The position numbers were made by a program, and so were the translations under genes. A DNA stretch of 64,000 bases from an uncultured Bradyrhizobium sp. (lineage in GTDB: Bacteria > Pseudomonadota > Alphaproteobacteria > Rhizobiales > Xanthobacteraceae). Location of the stretch: assembly GCF_947648125.1 (NCBI RefSeq), contig NZ_CANSMR010000028.1:1-64000 (forward strand). Direction: 5' to 3'. The notes beneath the pieces are model-generated. The model was not told where the DNA came from, searched no databases, and saw nothing but the letters and a program-made list of their open reading frames with translations. Shown piece by piece: positions 44,178 through 54,032 of the stretch (position 1 is its first letter; each line of letters starts with the position of its first letter).

Positions 44178-44770
44178 TGAAGGGAGTGGGCCACATGCCG
44201 TGCGATGATTGGCTGCACTGTCGCTGCTACACGCGTCGAACGATCCTCGGGCTGGCGCTTGTACCGCTGTTAGCCGGTCCCGCGCGCGCGGCGGAGGAGG
44301 ACGAGGCTGCCAAGCCGCCAGCGCCGGACGATCGCTTCGTGTTTCTGACCGGTCCGAAGAAGGGACAGGTGGTTCGGGCCGAGGACCTTGCGCTCGGCGG
44401 CCCGCAGGTGCAGGCCTATCCGATGGCTCCGGACGGCACGGTGCGCAGCGACAACCGCCTCAATCTGGTGATCCTGGCGAGGTTCGACCCCGCCGCATTA
44501 ACCGACGAGACGCGGGCGCGCGCCGCAGACGGCGTCGTTGCCTATTCGGCGATCTGCACGCACCAGGGCTGCCCGGTGAACATGTGGTCGAAGGAGCGCG
44601 ACGGGTTCGTCTGCTCCTGCCACGCCTCCATCTTCGACCCCAGAAACGCCGCCGAGGTGATTGGTGGGCCGGCTCCGCGTCCGCTTGCGGCGCTCGGGCT
44701 GAAGCTCAAGGACGGCGTGGTGACGGTTGCTTCGGCCTTTTCGGGTCGCGTCGGTGCCACGCAGGGCTGA
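44177..44770 (+). CDS. Tat-exported Rieske [2Fe-2S] protein
   Basis: The 197-residue protein has a twin-Arg signal (TRRTILGLALVPLLAG, with R20 and R21) and a Rieske cluster: C127, H129 and C132 in CTHQGC, then C146, C148 and H149 in CSCHAS. It should carry electrons in the periplasm. Translational coupling to the preceding gene, and position after the PQQ dehydrogenase, suggest it takes part in the same oxidation chain in place of a cytochrome c, an unusual pairing. Confidence 0.88.
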   Translation: MKGVGHMPCDDWLHCRCYTRRTILGLALVPLLAGPARAAEEDEAAKPPAPDDRFVFLTGPKKGQVVRAEDLALGGPQVQAYPMAPDGTVRSDNRLNLVILARFDPAALTDETRARAADGVVAYSAICTHQGCPVNMWSKERDGFVCSCHASIFDPRNAAEVIGGPAPRPLAALGLKLKDGVVTVASAFSGRVGATQG

Positions 44771-44909
44771 TCTGCGCCTCACATTGCGACCGTCCGAGCG
44801 CCGATAGCCCGCCAACGACAACTGCTGCAGAGGTTTCAGCGGCGCGAAGGTACCGCTGAATCCCGGTAAGCTCTAGGCCTCAAGGTGGGCTCGGGGCGCC
44901 GATCATTAT

Positions 44910-45172
44910 GGTGAAGTGCAAGCGTGGGATCCCACCCGGGAACGAAGACCTGGTCGTACAATTTCCCAAAATCGCAGTTGTTTGGTTCGGTCACGGCGAC
45001 TGCAGGCGAGCTCTTCTTCGCCGGCGGGACCAACGACCGCAACTTCCGGGCCTTCGACGCCAAGACGGGCGAACTGCTCTAGGAGCAGAAGACCAACTCC
45101 GACCAACAACATCGGTCTCGAAACAACGTGCTCCAAGGCGGCGTGGTCTGGGTGTTCGCCGTCAAGAAGTAG
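44910..45172 (+). pseudogene. C-terminal remnant of a second PQQ dehydrogenase
   Basis: Frames here preserve ELFFAGGTNDRNFRAFDAKT followed by GELL and then a TAG, and near the end VLQGGVVWVFAVKK before the stop at 45172. Both pieces closely match the last propeller blade and C-terminus of the intact dehydrogenase at 41906-43636. Frameshifts and an in-frame TAG (about 45081) show it is broken. It is probably the relic of a tandem copy. Confidence 0.75.
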
Positions 45173-45301
45173 CCCAGCACCAACCGCCGAGCGCGGTATT
45201 CGAGAACAAGAAAATGCGGCCGAACATATCCGCCGCATTCCTTTTGTTTGAGCGACCGTTTCGCCGTCGGATCGATGAAACGGTCTCTGCGAGCAATGCC
45301 T

Positions 45302-47632
45302 CTACGTCTCCAGTTGCTTGCCGATTGGCAGCACCCGAATACGCTTGCCGGTCGCGGCAAAGATGGCGTTGGCCAATGCCGGGGCGAAGGGCGGCACGCC
45401 CGGCTCGCCGACGCCGCTCGGCGGCGTGTCGGGGCCAGGAGGCACGATGTAGACGTTGGTCACGCGGGGAGCCTCGTCAATCCGGATCACCTGGAAGTCG
45501 TCATAGTTGCGCTGCTGTACCTTGCCGTCCTTGAACGTGATCTCGCCATATTTGGCAAGGCTCATTCCCATGATCGCGGCGCCCTCGATCTGGGACTGGA
45601 TTCGCTCCGGGTTCACATATGTGCCGCAGTCGATCGCGGTGTCGACCCGAGGCACCGTGAACTTGCCCTTGTCGTCCACGGCCACCTCGACAATGGTCGC
45701 GATATAGCTGACAAAACTACGGTGGACAGCAATCCCGAGCCCATGGCCTTTGGGCACCGACCGCCCCCATTCGCCCTTCTCAGCGACCAGCTCGACGACA
45801 CGCCGCAGCCGCGCCGCGTCGATGGGATAGCTGGAGTACGGCTCGCCATAGTTCCAGAGATCCTTCACGGAAGACAGGTCAACGATTCGCGGAGAGCCGA
45901 TGAGGTCCAACAACATTTCCTTCTGATCGCGGTTGGTGGCCTGCGCGAGCTCGCCAACCATGGACTGCACGGCGAAGGCGCGCGGGATATTCGACACCGA
46001 GCGGAACCAGCCAATGCGGGTGTGTGCGGCCACTTCCGGGTTCTCGCACTGGATATTGGCGATCTCGAAGGGCATGTCGACAAGTCCCATGCCGAGTTCG
46101 AAAGGTGCCTGATGCACCGTACCCGCCGCAAATGTCGATGCGATGCTCGGTGCGACACTGCGGTGCCGCCAGGCGATCACCTTGCCCTTCTTATCAAGGC
46201 CGGCCTCAATGCGTTCCACCGAAACGGTGTGAAGGAAGCCGTGACGAATATCGTCGTCCCGCGTCCATTGCACCTTGACCGGCGCACCGAGTTCCTTCGA
46301 AAGCAGGGCCGCTTCCAGCGCGAAATCGCACTTCGACTTTCGTCCGAATCCACCGCCAAGCAGCGTGACGTTGACGGTCACGTTCTCCTCGGGAATGCCG
46401 AGCGTCTTCGCGACGTCTTCGCGGGTTCCACCCGCACTTTGCACCGGCGCCCAGATATCGGCCTTGTCGCCTTTGACGTCGGCGACCGCGACGGGCGTCT
46501 CCATGGCGACATGGGCAAGGTGCGGCAGGTAATATTCACCCACGATCACCTTGTCGGCCCCCTTCAAGGCGGCATCGACGTCGCCCTCCTTGCGCACGAT
46601 CAGCCCTGGCTTGCGCGCGGCCTCCTCAAGTTCGGCCCGATAGGCGACCGAGTCGTATTTGCCATTAGGTCCGTCGTCCCAGACAACCTTTAGCGCATCG
46701 CGGCCCTTGATCGCAGCACCGGTGTTGCGAGCAATCACGGCGACCCCGCCGAGCGGCTGGAACTTGGAGGGCCACGGCCATCCTTTCACTTCCATGACCT
46801 TTTCGACGCCGGAAACCTTCATGGCCTCTGCTGCGTCGAACGACGCGAGCTTGCCGCCGGTGACCGGAGGCCGCGCGATGACGGCGTACTTCATGCCGGG
46901 CAGGCGCGTGTCGGAGCCGTAATGCGCCGCGCCGGTGGTGATGTCGCGCAGGTCGACGATGCCGATCTCGCCTTTGCCGAGATAGCGAAAATCCTTCGGG
47001 TCCTTCAGCTTCAGGCCTTCGATACTCGGCACCGGCTCCTTCGCTGCATCGCCAGCCAGATCGCCGAATCCGATGCGGCGTCCACTCGCATTGTGGACCA
47101 CTTCGTGATTGGCGGCCTTCACTTCGGTGGCCGGTACGCCCCAGCGTTTCGCCGCAGCGGCTTCAAGCATCGTGCGAGCCGAGGCGCCGATCTGGCGCAT
47201 CGGGATCAGATAGTGGCGTGTGCTGCGCGATCCGTCAGTATCCTGGTTGCCGTATCTGACTTCGTCGCCATGGGCCTGCTGGACGCGGACGCGCGACCAG
47301 TCGGCTCCCATCTCTTCGGCTACGATCAACGGCAGGCTGGTTCTGACGCCCGTTCCCATCTCGGCACGGTGTGCGAGGATCGTAACCAAGCCATCCGGTG
47401 CGATCGACACGAAGACACGAGGGTCGACCACGGTGCCGTGCGGCATCTTGCTCGCGCCGGTCTCGTACGCGGCGAAAGCGGGGCGTGACATCACGGGAGC
47501 GGCGAGCACGAAGCCTCCGGCGATGCCGAGGCCCTTCAGGATGCTGCGACGCGAAACGTTCTCAACCTTGGCCTTGATGAACTGTTCAAAGCCGCGGAGT
47601 TTTTTGGGGTTCGTATTGATGGTCATGGTCAC
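45302..47632 (-). CDS. Molybdenum hydroxylase large subunit (IorB/xanthine dehydrogenase-like)
   Basis: The 776-residue protein has a Tat signal with [14 protein letters not shown] (R28-R29). It carries molybdopterin-cytosine-binding motifs of the xanthine-dehydrogenase/isoquinoline-1-oxidoreductase beta family ([20 protein letters not shown] and [13 protein letters not shown]). The catalytic Glu lies in [10 protein letters not shown] at about residue 743. It hydroxylates N-heterocycles or oxidises aldehydes with water as oxygen donor, and is exported folded with its small subunit. Its ATG overlaps the stop of the small-subunit gene by 4 bases. Confidence 0.92.
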   Translation of the reverse strand: MTMTINTNPKKLRGFEQFIKAKVENVSRRSILKGLGIAGGFVLAAPVMSRPAFAAYETGASKMPHGTVVDPRVFVSIAPDGLVTILAHRAEMGTGVRTSLPLIVAEEMGADWSRVRVQQAHGDEVRYGNQDTDGSRSTRHYLIPMRQIGASARTMLEAAAAKRWGVPATEVKAANHEVVHNASGRRIGFGDLAGDAAKEPVPSIEGLKLKDPKDFRYLGKGEIGIVDLRDITTGAAHYGSDTRLPGMKYAVIARPPVTGGKLASFDAAEAMKVSGVEKVMEVKGWPWPSKFQPLGGVAVIARNTGAAIKGRDALKVVWDDGPNGKYDSVAYRAELEEAARKPGLIVRKEGDVDAALKGADKVIVGEYYLPHLAHVAMETPVAVADVKGDKADIWAPVQSAGGTREDVAKTLGIPEENVTVNVTLLGGGFGRKSKCDFALEAALLSKELGAPVKVQWTRDDDIRHGFLHTVSVERIEAGLDKKGKVIAWRHRSVAPSIASTFAAGTVHQAPFELGMGLVDMPFEIANIQCENPEVAAHTRIGWFRSVSNIPRAFAVQSMVGELAQATNRDQKEMLLDLIGSPRIVDLSSVKDLWNYGEPYSSYPIDAARLRRVVELVAEKGEWGRSVPKGHGLGIAVHRSFVSYIATIVEVAVDDKGKFTVPRVDTAIDCGTYVNPERIQSQIEGAAIMGMSLAKYGEITFKDGKVQQRNYDDFQVIRIDEAPRVTNVYIVPPGPDTPPSGVGEPGVPPFAPALANAIFAATGKRIRVLPIGKQLET

Positions 47633-48081
47633 ACCCCCGTCGATGCGAGATGCACTGCGTTTTCGATGCGCTGGTAACAGCCGCAGCGGCAGATGTTGCC
47701 GGACATCGCTTCAACTATCTGATCGTGGGACGGTTTTGGATTTTGTATCAGCAACGCGGCCGCCTGCATGATTTGGCCGACCTGGCAATAACCGCATTGC
47801 GGGACGTTGAGTTGTCGCCAAGCCTTCTGAACCCGATGGTCGCCGGTCGGGTGAAGGCCTTCGATGGTGGTGACCTCGCGGCCGACCACGTCGGAAACGG
47901 AGGTGATGCAGGCGCGTACCGCTTCCTTGTCAACGATGACGGTACACGCACCGCACAGCGCCACGCCGCAGCCATACTTGGTCCCGGTCAGGCCCACCTC
48001 ATCACGGAGAAACCAAAGCAGCGAAAGATCTGGGTCGCCATCCCAGTTTTGTTCTTGGCCATTAATCTTCAACTTGATCAT
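47629..48081 (-). CDS. Molybdenum hydroxylase [2Fe-2S] subunit (IorA-like)
   Basis: The 150-residue protein has the two Fe-S domains of the small subunit: a plant-type ferredoxin site with CGVALCGACTV and a helical C-terminal site with QCGYCQVGQI and CRCGCY. It passes electrons from the molybdenum centre of IorB to an acceptor. I chose the ATG at 48081 because the family begins MIKLKINGQE; the longer frame to 48177 adds unrelated sequence. It is the first gene of the two-gene operon and has no signal, so it is presumably exported as a complex. Confidence 0.92.
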   Translation of the reverse strand: MIKLKINGQEQNWDGDPDLSLLWFLRDEVGLTGTKYGCGVALCGACTVIVDKEAVRACITSVSDVVGREVTTIEGLHPTGDHRVQKAWRQLNVPQCGYCQVGQIMQAAALLIQNPKPSHDQIVEAMSGNICRCGCYQRIENAVHLASTGV

Positions 48082-48678
48082 GATCGTTTCTCGCTCTTCT
48101 TGAGCTACTGACGTCTGGTTCGGTGCAAGCGGAACAGGCATCCATTCGCCTGCATCAACCGCTTCGACTTCCCGCACGAGCTCATCGTGTCAGGAAGGCT
48201 GACAGACTTCATTGCACGATCTGTTCGACAGTTCTGTTTTGCTCACGGCTCCTGCTTCTCTTGATTGTTGGTTGTTGTGCAGGCGCGCCTTTATCGCCAA
48301 CGATGTTATCAGAAATTGACATGGAGCTGACTTCACAGACAGTTGTTTTGGCATTTTTCGTTTGTCAAAAGCGGGGCGCCAATTGCCGGAGCTTTTCAAT
48401 TTTCCAACAAGCATGGTTTGAGAGACCGCAGCAGCGACGAGAAAAAATGCCTCGCTCGGCGACTGCGGAGCGAGGCAAGAGTTAAGTCATGGGGGGAACA
48501 TGACGCACCTGATCAGACCTGCAACGCGACGCGATCTAAGCAAATCGTATGCTCGAAAGTGGCCAAGTTCACCTTGATCACGGGAAGCCGCTCTGGCCGG
48601 AGCCAATGTCCGAGTCGGGTCAACAGGAGACTCGCGCAACGCAGCAATTACCACCTGAATGAAATTTCGCCTTGAGCG
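48082..48678. other. Intergenic region upstream of the hydroxylase genes
   Basis: About 600 bases. It should contain the minus-strand hydroxylase promoter near 48090-48250. There are AT-richer stretches around 48280-48420. No gene is supportable. Confidence 0.45.
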
Positions 48679-48840
48679 CACAATCATCCGTCCGGCGATC
48701 CTTCGCCCTCACAGGCGGATATCCAGATGACCAGGGCGATCATCGACATCGCCGGCCCGCTCGGAATGTCGGTGTATGACCACATCATCGTTGGCAAGAA
48801 CGGGCATGCGAGCTTTCGAACGCTGAAGCTGATCCAGTGA
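48679..48840 (+). pseudogene. C-terminal remnant of radC
   Basis: The frame from 48679 reads [20 protein letters not shown] and continues [20 protein letters not shown] to a normal-looking stop at 48840. It is the C-terminal third of a RadC/JAMM-like protein including the metal-binding HxHPSGD motif. No N-terminal part is present upstream, so this is a truncated relic, often a footprint of a mobile or recombining region. Confidence 0.8.
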
Positions 48841-49061
48841 GCGAGTGGCGAGCAGTGAGGGAGACTGCACCCCTCTTGTCACCCGCAATTCGCCATTCGC
48901 TTCAGTTGAGCGCCATCACCAAGCGTGACCATATCATCGTCCGCCCGGGACGCGACCATTTGGCTGTTCTAAGTTGGTAAGAACTGCGGTAAGATTGCAA
49001 CATTCGCGGATCGCCAGGGAGACGATCTGCCTTTGGTCTTCCTTCAGAGGGAGGAACCATC

Positions 49062-50453
49062 ATGGAGAAGACAACACCTTCAGTAAATCGTCGCGCCTTC
49101 CTCAATACGTTGGGCGTGACTATAGGCGGGACAGGCCTCATCAGCGCTGGCGTAGTCGGCGGCTCACAGATGCTCAAGGCCGCGCAAGATCCTGCCAAGG
49201 GGCGGATCCCCGACACGCCCTTCAGAACCGGCCACATGACGTTCCTGACCGGCGCCGGCGCGGTGCTGGGCGAGCCGTCGATCAAGGGCCACACCATGGC
49301 GGCGGAAGAAATCAACGCGCAGGGCGGGCTGCTGGGCAAGCGCAAGATCGAGACCATTACCGCCGATGAAGCCGCCGGCACAGACGCCTGTGTGAAAGAG
49401 GTGCGGCGGATGAAGCTCGACGCCAAGATCGACATGTTCACCGGCGTCATATCCAGCGGGACCAGCCCGGCGGTCGGTCCGGTTGCCGAGGAACTCGGGC
49501 TGCTGACGATCCTGACGGACGGGTGCACCGACTTTCTGTTCGACAGGGCTATACCCAATCCCAAATACGTCTTCCGGATCACCAACATCCAGTCGTCGGA
49601 CGGGATCACGGCTGCCATCGGGGTGGCGCAGGCTTGGCCGAATGTCCGCAGGATCGCCCATATCCATCCGGACTACGCCTACGGCCGCAACGCATCCGAG
49701 CATTTTACCCTCGCGCTCGAACGGCTGCTGCCCGGAACCGAGATCGTCTCGGAAAGCTGGCCGAAGCTCTTCACCACCGACTTCACTGCCCACATCACCA
49801 AGATCATGTCGGCGCAGCCCGACCTTTTGGTGGCTTCGGTGTGGGGCGGCGACTATGTGGCCTTCTACAAGCAGGCGCTGCGCTACGGCCTGTTTGACAA
49901 GATGAAGGTCGCGAGCACGATCGCCTTTGGCGTTGCCCCGCATGCGATCGGCAAGGATCACCCCGAGGGTGTGCTCGCCGGGGTCCACTCCAACTATTAC
50001 TTCACCTATCCGGGCGGCGACCGCTGGCCGCTGAACAAGAGCTTCGTCCAGCGCTACTTCAAGCGCTGGAACGAGTACCCCAACTTCCAGTCGGAGGGCG
50101 CGTATATGGCGCTCTACCTACTGAAATCCGCCATCGAGCGGGCCAACAAGCTGACCGGCGGCTGGCCCGAGGACGAAGCGATCATTAGCCAGCTCGAGGG
50201 CCTCGGCATAGATGCGCCATCGGGCTATCTCTACATGCGGCCCGACCACCAGGCCTACAAGGACGCGGTCACCGGATTCAGCAAGAACCTTACCGATTTT
50301 GAGTTCGCGAGCTGGGATCCGGCCCGGATCATCACCATTCCGATCCGGAACATCACCGCACCGCTCGGCTGGCCGAAGCCCGGCACGACCCACAACGAGT
50401 CGACCGCAGCGGCGAACTGGATCAAGACCACCTGGCCGAAGGTGGTCGGGTGA
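49062..50453 (+). CDS. ABC transporter substrate-binding protein (branched-chain amino acid/urea type)
   Basis: The 463-residue protein has a Tat signal (NRRAFLNTLGVTIGG) and a type-I periplasmic binding fold (GAGAVLGEPSIKGHTMAAEE, then AHIHPDYAYGRNASEH). Such proteins capture amides, short amino acids, urea or aromatic acids. The GAGGGAGGAACC before the ATG is a strong ribosome site. It heads a row of two permease and two ATPase genes, so the whole importer is encoded here. Confidence 0.9.
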   Translation: MEKTTPSVNRRAFLNTLGVTIGGTGLISAGVVGGSQMLKAAQDPAKGRIPDTPFRTGHMTFLTGAGAVLGEPSIKGHTMAAEEINAQGGLLGKRKIETITADEAAGTDACVKEVRRMKLDAKIDMFTGVISSGTSPAVGPVAEELGLLTILTDGCTDFLFDRAIPNPKYVFRITNIQSSDGITAAIGVAQAWPNVRRIAHIHPDYAYGRNASEHFTLALERLLPGTEIVSESWPKLFTTDFTAHITKIMSAQPDLLVASVWGGDYVAFYKQALRYGLFDKMKVASTIAFGVAPHAIGKDHPEGVLAGVHSNYYFTYPGGDRWPLNKSFVQRYFKRWNEYPNFQSEGAYMALYLLKSAIERANKLTGGWPEDEAIISQLEGLGIDAPSGYLYMRPDHQAYKDAVTGFSKNLTDFEFASWDPARIITIPIRNITAPLGWPKPGTTHNESTAAANWIKTTWPKVVG

Positions 50454-50656
50454 GCTCGGCGAAGTGACTTCAGTGAGATCCCCTCGCGCCCTTGCAAACG
50501 GGCGCGGGGGGCTCTTGTCGGCGATAATTGCACGAAGCTGTGTCACGTGACCCGTGAACCAGCGGTTTGCGGAAGCTTGGGCGTCCCGGACCTTCGCGGC
50601 GACCTCGCGTCAGGATCCAGGGTTGCGTCATAAGCGCCAAGGCGGAGGAGCACCGG

Positions 50657-51535
50657 GTGGCCTTCCTGACGATTCAAATCCTGAACTCGTTGCTCTATGC
50701 CTCGGTGCTCTTCCTCATTGCCGCTGGTCTCAGCCTGATCTTCGGGGTCATGCGGATCATCAATCTGGCGCATGGCAGCCTCTATGCTGTTGGCGCCTAC
50801 GTCACCGCGTGGCTGGTCGGCCGGGGGATTGCGCTGGGCCTGCCGCCGGGCTGGCTGTTCCTCCTGCTGCCCTTGGGGGCGCTGTCGGTGGCGCTCATCG
50901 GCATCGTCATAGAACCTTTGTTGCTTCGACCCTTCTATCGCCGAGCCGAGGAATACCAGTTGCTCGTCACCTTCGGCCTCATTCAGATCCTCGAAGATTC
51001 GATCCGTTTCATCTGGGGCGGGACGCCCCTTTCCGCGGACGCGCTGATGGACGCGCTGCCGATCATCCATATCGGCGGCCTGCTCTATCCTGCCTACAAT
51101 CTGGTGGTGATCGGGATCGGCGTGGTGGCGGCCTTGGCCCTCTGGGTGGCAATCTATCACACCAAGTTCGGCGTCATGTTGCGAGCGACGTCCCAAGATC
51201 GGCGCATGGCTTCGGCGCTCGGCCTCAATGTGGGCCTCGTCTATGTGATGGCGTTCGGGATCGGCTGCTTCATGGCGGGTCTCGGCGGAGCCATCGTGGT
51301 GCCGACCCAGGCGGCCGTGCTTGGCATGGGGATCGATGCGCTGGTCATCGCCTTCGTGGTGGTGGTGATCGGCGGGCTAGGCAGCCTCAAGGGGGCTCTG
51401 GTCGGGGCCCTGGTCGTGAGCTTCGTGCGGACCGCAGGAATTCAGTTCTTCCCGGAGCTCGAGTTGGCGGTGCTGTACCTCATCGCCGCCCTGGTGCTGC
51501 TGGTGCGGCCGACCGGGCTGTTTGGAACCGCGTGA
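50657..51535 (+). CDS. Branched-chain amino acid-type ABC permease (LivH-like)
   Basis: The 292-residue hydrophobic permease has the LivH signature GVMRIINLAHGSLYAVGAYV and a GGLGSLKGALVGALVVSF segment. The GTG at 50657 is preferred because GCGGAGGAG lies just upstream; the longer frame from 50567 begins with a basic stretch. Its stop shares one base with the ATG of the next permease (TGATG at 51533-51537). Confidence 0.9.
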   Translation: MAFLTIQILNSLLYASVLFLIAAGLSLIFGVMRIINLAHGSLYAVGAYVTAWLVGRGIALGLPPGWLFLLLPLGALSVALIGIVIEPLLLRPFYRRAEEYQLLVTFGLIQILEDSIRFIWGGTPLSADALMDALPIIHIGGLLYPAYNLVVIGIGVVAALALWVAIYHTKFGVMLRATSQDRRMASALGLNVGLVYVMAFGIGCFMAGLGGAIVVPTQAAVLGMGIDALVIAFVVVVIGGLGSLKGALVGALVVSFVRTAGIQFFPELELAVLYLIAALVLLVRPTGLFGTA

Positions 51536-52539
51536 TGAAACCCGATCCAAGCGCGCCGCGCGATCATTCGTTGGCACGACTCGCAGCCGCGATGGCGCCG
51601 GTCCTGCTCCTGTTGATCTTGCTGCCGACCTTCGTCGACACGTATCAGATCCAGCTCGTGACCTACGGGCTGATCGCGGCGATCGCCGCGCTCGGGTTCA
51701 ATCTGCTGCTCGGCTACACAGGCCTGTTGTCGTTCGGTCATTCCGCCTATTTCGGCCTCGGCGCCTACACCGTCGCCTTCGTGGTGCAGCGTCTCGGACC
51801 GCATTCCATGGAGTTCTATATCCTGATCGGGATTCCGGCCGTCGCGATTGCGTCGGCGCTGTTCGGTTATGTCTGCGTCCGGCATACCCGAATCTTCTTC
51901 GGCATTCTTACGCTGGCGATTTCGCAGGTGGTCTACAGCCTGGCGCTAAAGTTGTATTGGGTGACCGGCGGCAGCGACGGTCTGCGGGTACCCCGTCCGG
52001 CCTTGTTGCTGGGCTTGCTCAATTTCTCCGGCCCCCGCGGCTTCCAGCAATTCATCACGTCCTATTACTACTACGTGCTGGCCATCTTCGTCGTATGCGT
52101 CGTCCTGATGTGGGTGGTCGTGCACTCGCCGTTCGGCAAAGCGCTTCAGGCCATACGAGATAACGAGGTCCGCGCGCGCTTTCTCGGCTTGAGGATCCGC
52201 CGGTTCCGCTGGATATCCTTTCTCGTTTCCGGAACTTTCACCGGGCTCGCGGGCATTCTCTGGGTGCCGCTCAACGGCTTAACGACACCCGACGTCCTCT
52301 ACTGGACCTTCTCGGGCGAGATCGTATTCTCTGCGCTGCTCGGCGGCTTCCGCAACTTTACCGGCCCGATCGTCGGCGGCATCGTGTTCACTTATTTGAA
52401 GACCTACGCGGTGGCCACGACCGAATATTGGCAACTTCTGCTTGGCGTGGTTCTGGTCACTCTCGTGCTGGTGCTGCCAACAGGCATCGTCGGGGGGCTG
52501 TCGACGCTCGGGCTGAGACTGAGGAAGGGGAGATCCTGA
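51535..52539 (+). CDS. Branched-chain amino acid-type ABC permease (LivM-like)
   Basis: The 334-residue permease has the LivM fingerprint GFNLLLGYTGLLSFGHSAYF followed by GLGAYTVA, and the loop ALQAIRDNEVRARFLGL that contacts the ATPases. It pairs with the preceding permease to form the transmembrane channel. The frame could be read further upstream within livH, but that is overlap only. Confidence 0.92.
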   Translation: MKPDPSAPRDHSLARLAAAMAPVLLLLILLPTFVDTYQIQLVTYGLIAAIAALGFNLLLGYTGLLSFGHSAYFGLGAYTVAFVVQRLGPHSMEFYILIGIPAVAIASALFGYVCVRHTRIFFGILTLAISQVVYSLALKLYWVTGGSDGLRVPRPALLLGLLNFSGPRGFQQFITSYYYYVLAIFVVCVVLMWVVVHSPFGKALQAIRDNEVRARFLGLRIRRFRWISFLVSGTFTGLAGILWVPLNGLTTPDVLYWTFSGEIVFSALLGGFRNFTGPIVGGIVFTYLKTYAVATTEYWQLLLGVVLVTLVLVLPTGIVGGLSTLGLRLRKGRS

Positions 52540-52540
52540 C

Positions 52541-53296
52541 ATGCCCCTTCTCAAGACAGTTAACCTGAGGAAGCAGTTTGGCGAGACCCGCGCCTGCGAC
52601 GGCGTCAATTTCGTGGTGAACAAGGGTGAATTCCTGTCCCTGGTGGGATCGAACGGCGCGGGCAAGACCACGCTCGTCAACCTGATCAGCGCACATCTGC
52701 AGCCGGACAGCGGTCAAATCCTGTTCGAGGATCGCGACATCACCTTTACTACGGTGACCGACCGCATCAAGGCGGGAATTGTCCGCAGCTTCCAGATCGT
52801 CAACCTGTTCGACGGACTTTCGGTTTTCGACAACGTCGCACTGTCGATCTTCTCGCGTGACGGCAAGGCCGTGCAGATGGCGGCCTTGGCCGACCACGAC
52901 TATGATGTGCGCCGCGAGACGATCGAAGTGCTGGGCGAGTTCGGCTTGACGAACAAGATCGAGGTTCCGGCGGGGGGCCTCGCGCAGGGCGATCGCAAGC
53001 TGCTCGACGTGGCGGTCGCCTACGCGCTGCGTCCCCGGCTGCTGTTTCTCGACGAGCCGACCAGCGGCGTGAGCACCCACGAGAAGGCGCAGATCATGGA
53101 TACCGTATCGTCGGTGGTGCGCAGAGGAATGGTGACCGCGGTCGTCATCGAGCACGACATGGACGTGGTGTTTCGCTACTCGGATCGCATCGTGATGATG
53201 CATGAGGGCTCCTTCCTCGCCGATGGCACGCCCGACGAGATCCGCGCGAACAAGGACGTCGCCAGCATTCTGCTTGGCGCGCCGCTGGCGAGTTGA
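52541..53296 (+). CDS. ABC transporter ATPase (LivG-like)
   Basis: The 251-residue ATPase has an intact Walker A (GSNGAGKT, K42), Walker B (LLFLDEPTSG) and His switch (VIEHDMDVV). Its signature loop reads LAQGDRKLLDVAVAY in place of LSGGQ, close to variants common in LivG/UrtD proteins. It starts one base after the livM stop. Confidence 0.92.
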   Translation: MPLLKTVNLRKQFGETRACDGVNFVVNKGEFLSLVGSNGAGKTTLVNLISAHLQPDSGQILFEDRDITFTTVTDRIKAGIVRSFQIVNLFDGLSVFDNVALSIFSRDGKAVQMAALADHDYDVRRETIEVLGEFGLTNKIEVPAGGLAQGDRKLLDVAVAYALRPRLLFLDEPTSGVSTHEKAQIMDTVSSVVRRGMVTAVVIEHDMDVVFRYSDRIVMMHEGSFLADGTPDEIRANKDVASILLGAPLAS

Positions 53297-54027
53297 GGCG
53301 AGAAAAGCTGGTGCTGCTCGAGGTCAAGGACATCAACACCTATCGAGGCCCCGCCCATATCCTGCGCGGCGTGTCGATCAGCGTCGATACGGACGAGGTC
53401 GTGGCCCTGGTCGGACGCAACGGAGCCGGACGCACGACCATCATCGAGAGCGTCACCGGCCTGCTCCCCGTCCGTTCAGGCCAGATCCGCTTTCGCGATG
53501 AGGAGATCACCTCGTTGCCACCGCATCGGCGCGCCAAACGCGGCATCGGCTACGCGCCGGAGAACTCCGGCATTTTTCCCGAGCTGACGGTCGCCGAGAA
53601 TCTGATGATCAGCCGCTGGCTCGCGCAAAAAACGGAGCGCGGCGCCGCAGGCGATGGCAATACCGAAGCGCGGGCGTTCACCGTATTTCCTGAAGTGCGC
53701 CAACTTGTCGACCGACAGGGGCAGAATTTGAGTGGCGGCCAGAAGAAAATGGTGGCGATCGCCAGGGCCATGGCGCTCGCCCCCTATCTCTTGATCCTAG
53801 ACGAGGCTTTCGAAGGGCTCGCACCCGCCGTCGTGAAACGTTTCCGCGAGGCGGTCATGACTATCAAGGCCATGGGCATCTCGCTGCTGATCGCCGAATC
53901 GAATCTCGTGAGTGCGGCGACGATGGCCGATCGGCTCTACGTGGTCGATCGCGGCGAGATCGTCTTCCATGGCAAGCCGCAGCAGGCGCTCGCCGATGAC
54001 CAGGTGATGCGCACGCTGCGCGGGTGA
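53293..54027 (+). CDS. ABC transporter ATPase (LivF-like) with altered nucleotide-binding residues
   Basis: The 244-residue LivF-type protein starts at TTG 53293, overlapping the livG stop by 4 bases; a GTG at 53311 is possible. Walker A reads GRNGAGRTT, so the phosphate-binding lysine is Arg (R47). The switch position reads IAESNLV (S203) where LivF usually has EQN or His. Walker B (ILDEAFEG, E171) and the signature (LSGGQKKM) are intact. If real, ATP hydrolysis at one of the two sites may be impaired, so the transporter could rely on LivG. Confidence 0.9.
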   Translation: MRREKLVLLEVKDINTYRGPAHILRGVSISVDTDEVVALVGRNGAGRTTIIESVTGLLPVRSGQIRFRDEEITSLPPHRRAKRGIGYAPENSGIFPELTVAENLMISRWLAQKTERGAAGDGNTEARAFTVFPEVRQLVDRQGQNLSGGQKKMVAIARAMALAPYLLILDEAFEGLAPAVVKRFREAVMTIKAMGISLLIAESNLVSAATMADRLYVVDRGEIVFHGKPQQALADDQVMRTLRG

Positions 54028-54032
54028 TTGCC

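Noticed and set aside
44836..45251. Short overlapping frames around the PQQ remnant
   Set aside because: The only meaningful similarity is to a PQQ dehydrogenase C-terminus across broken frames.
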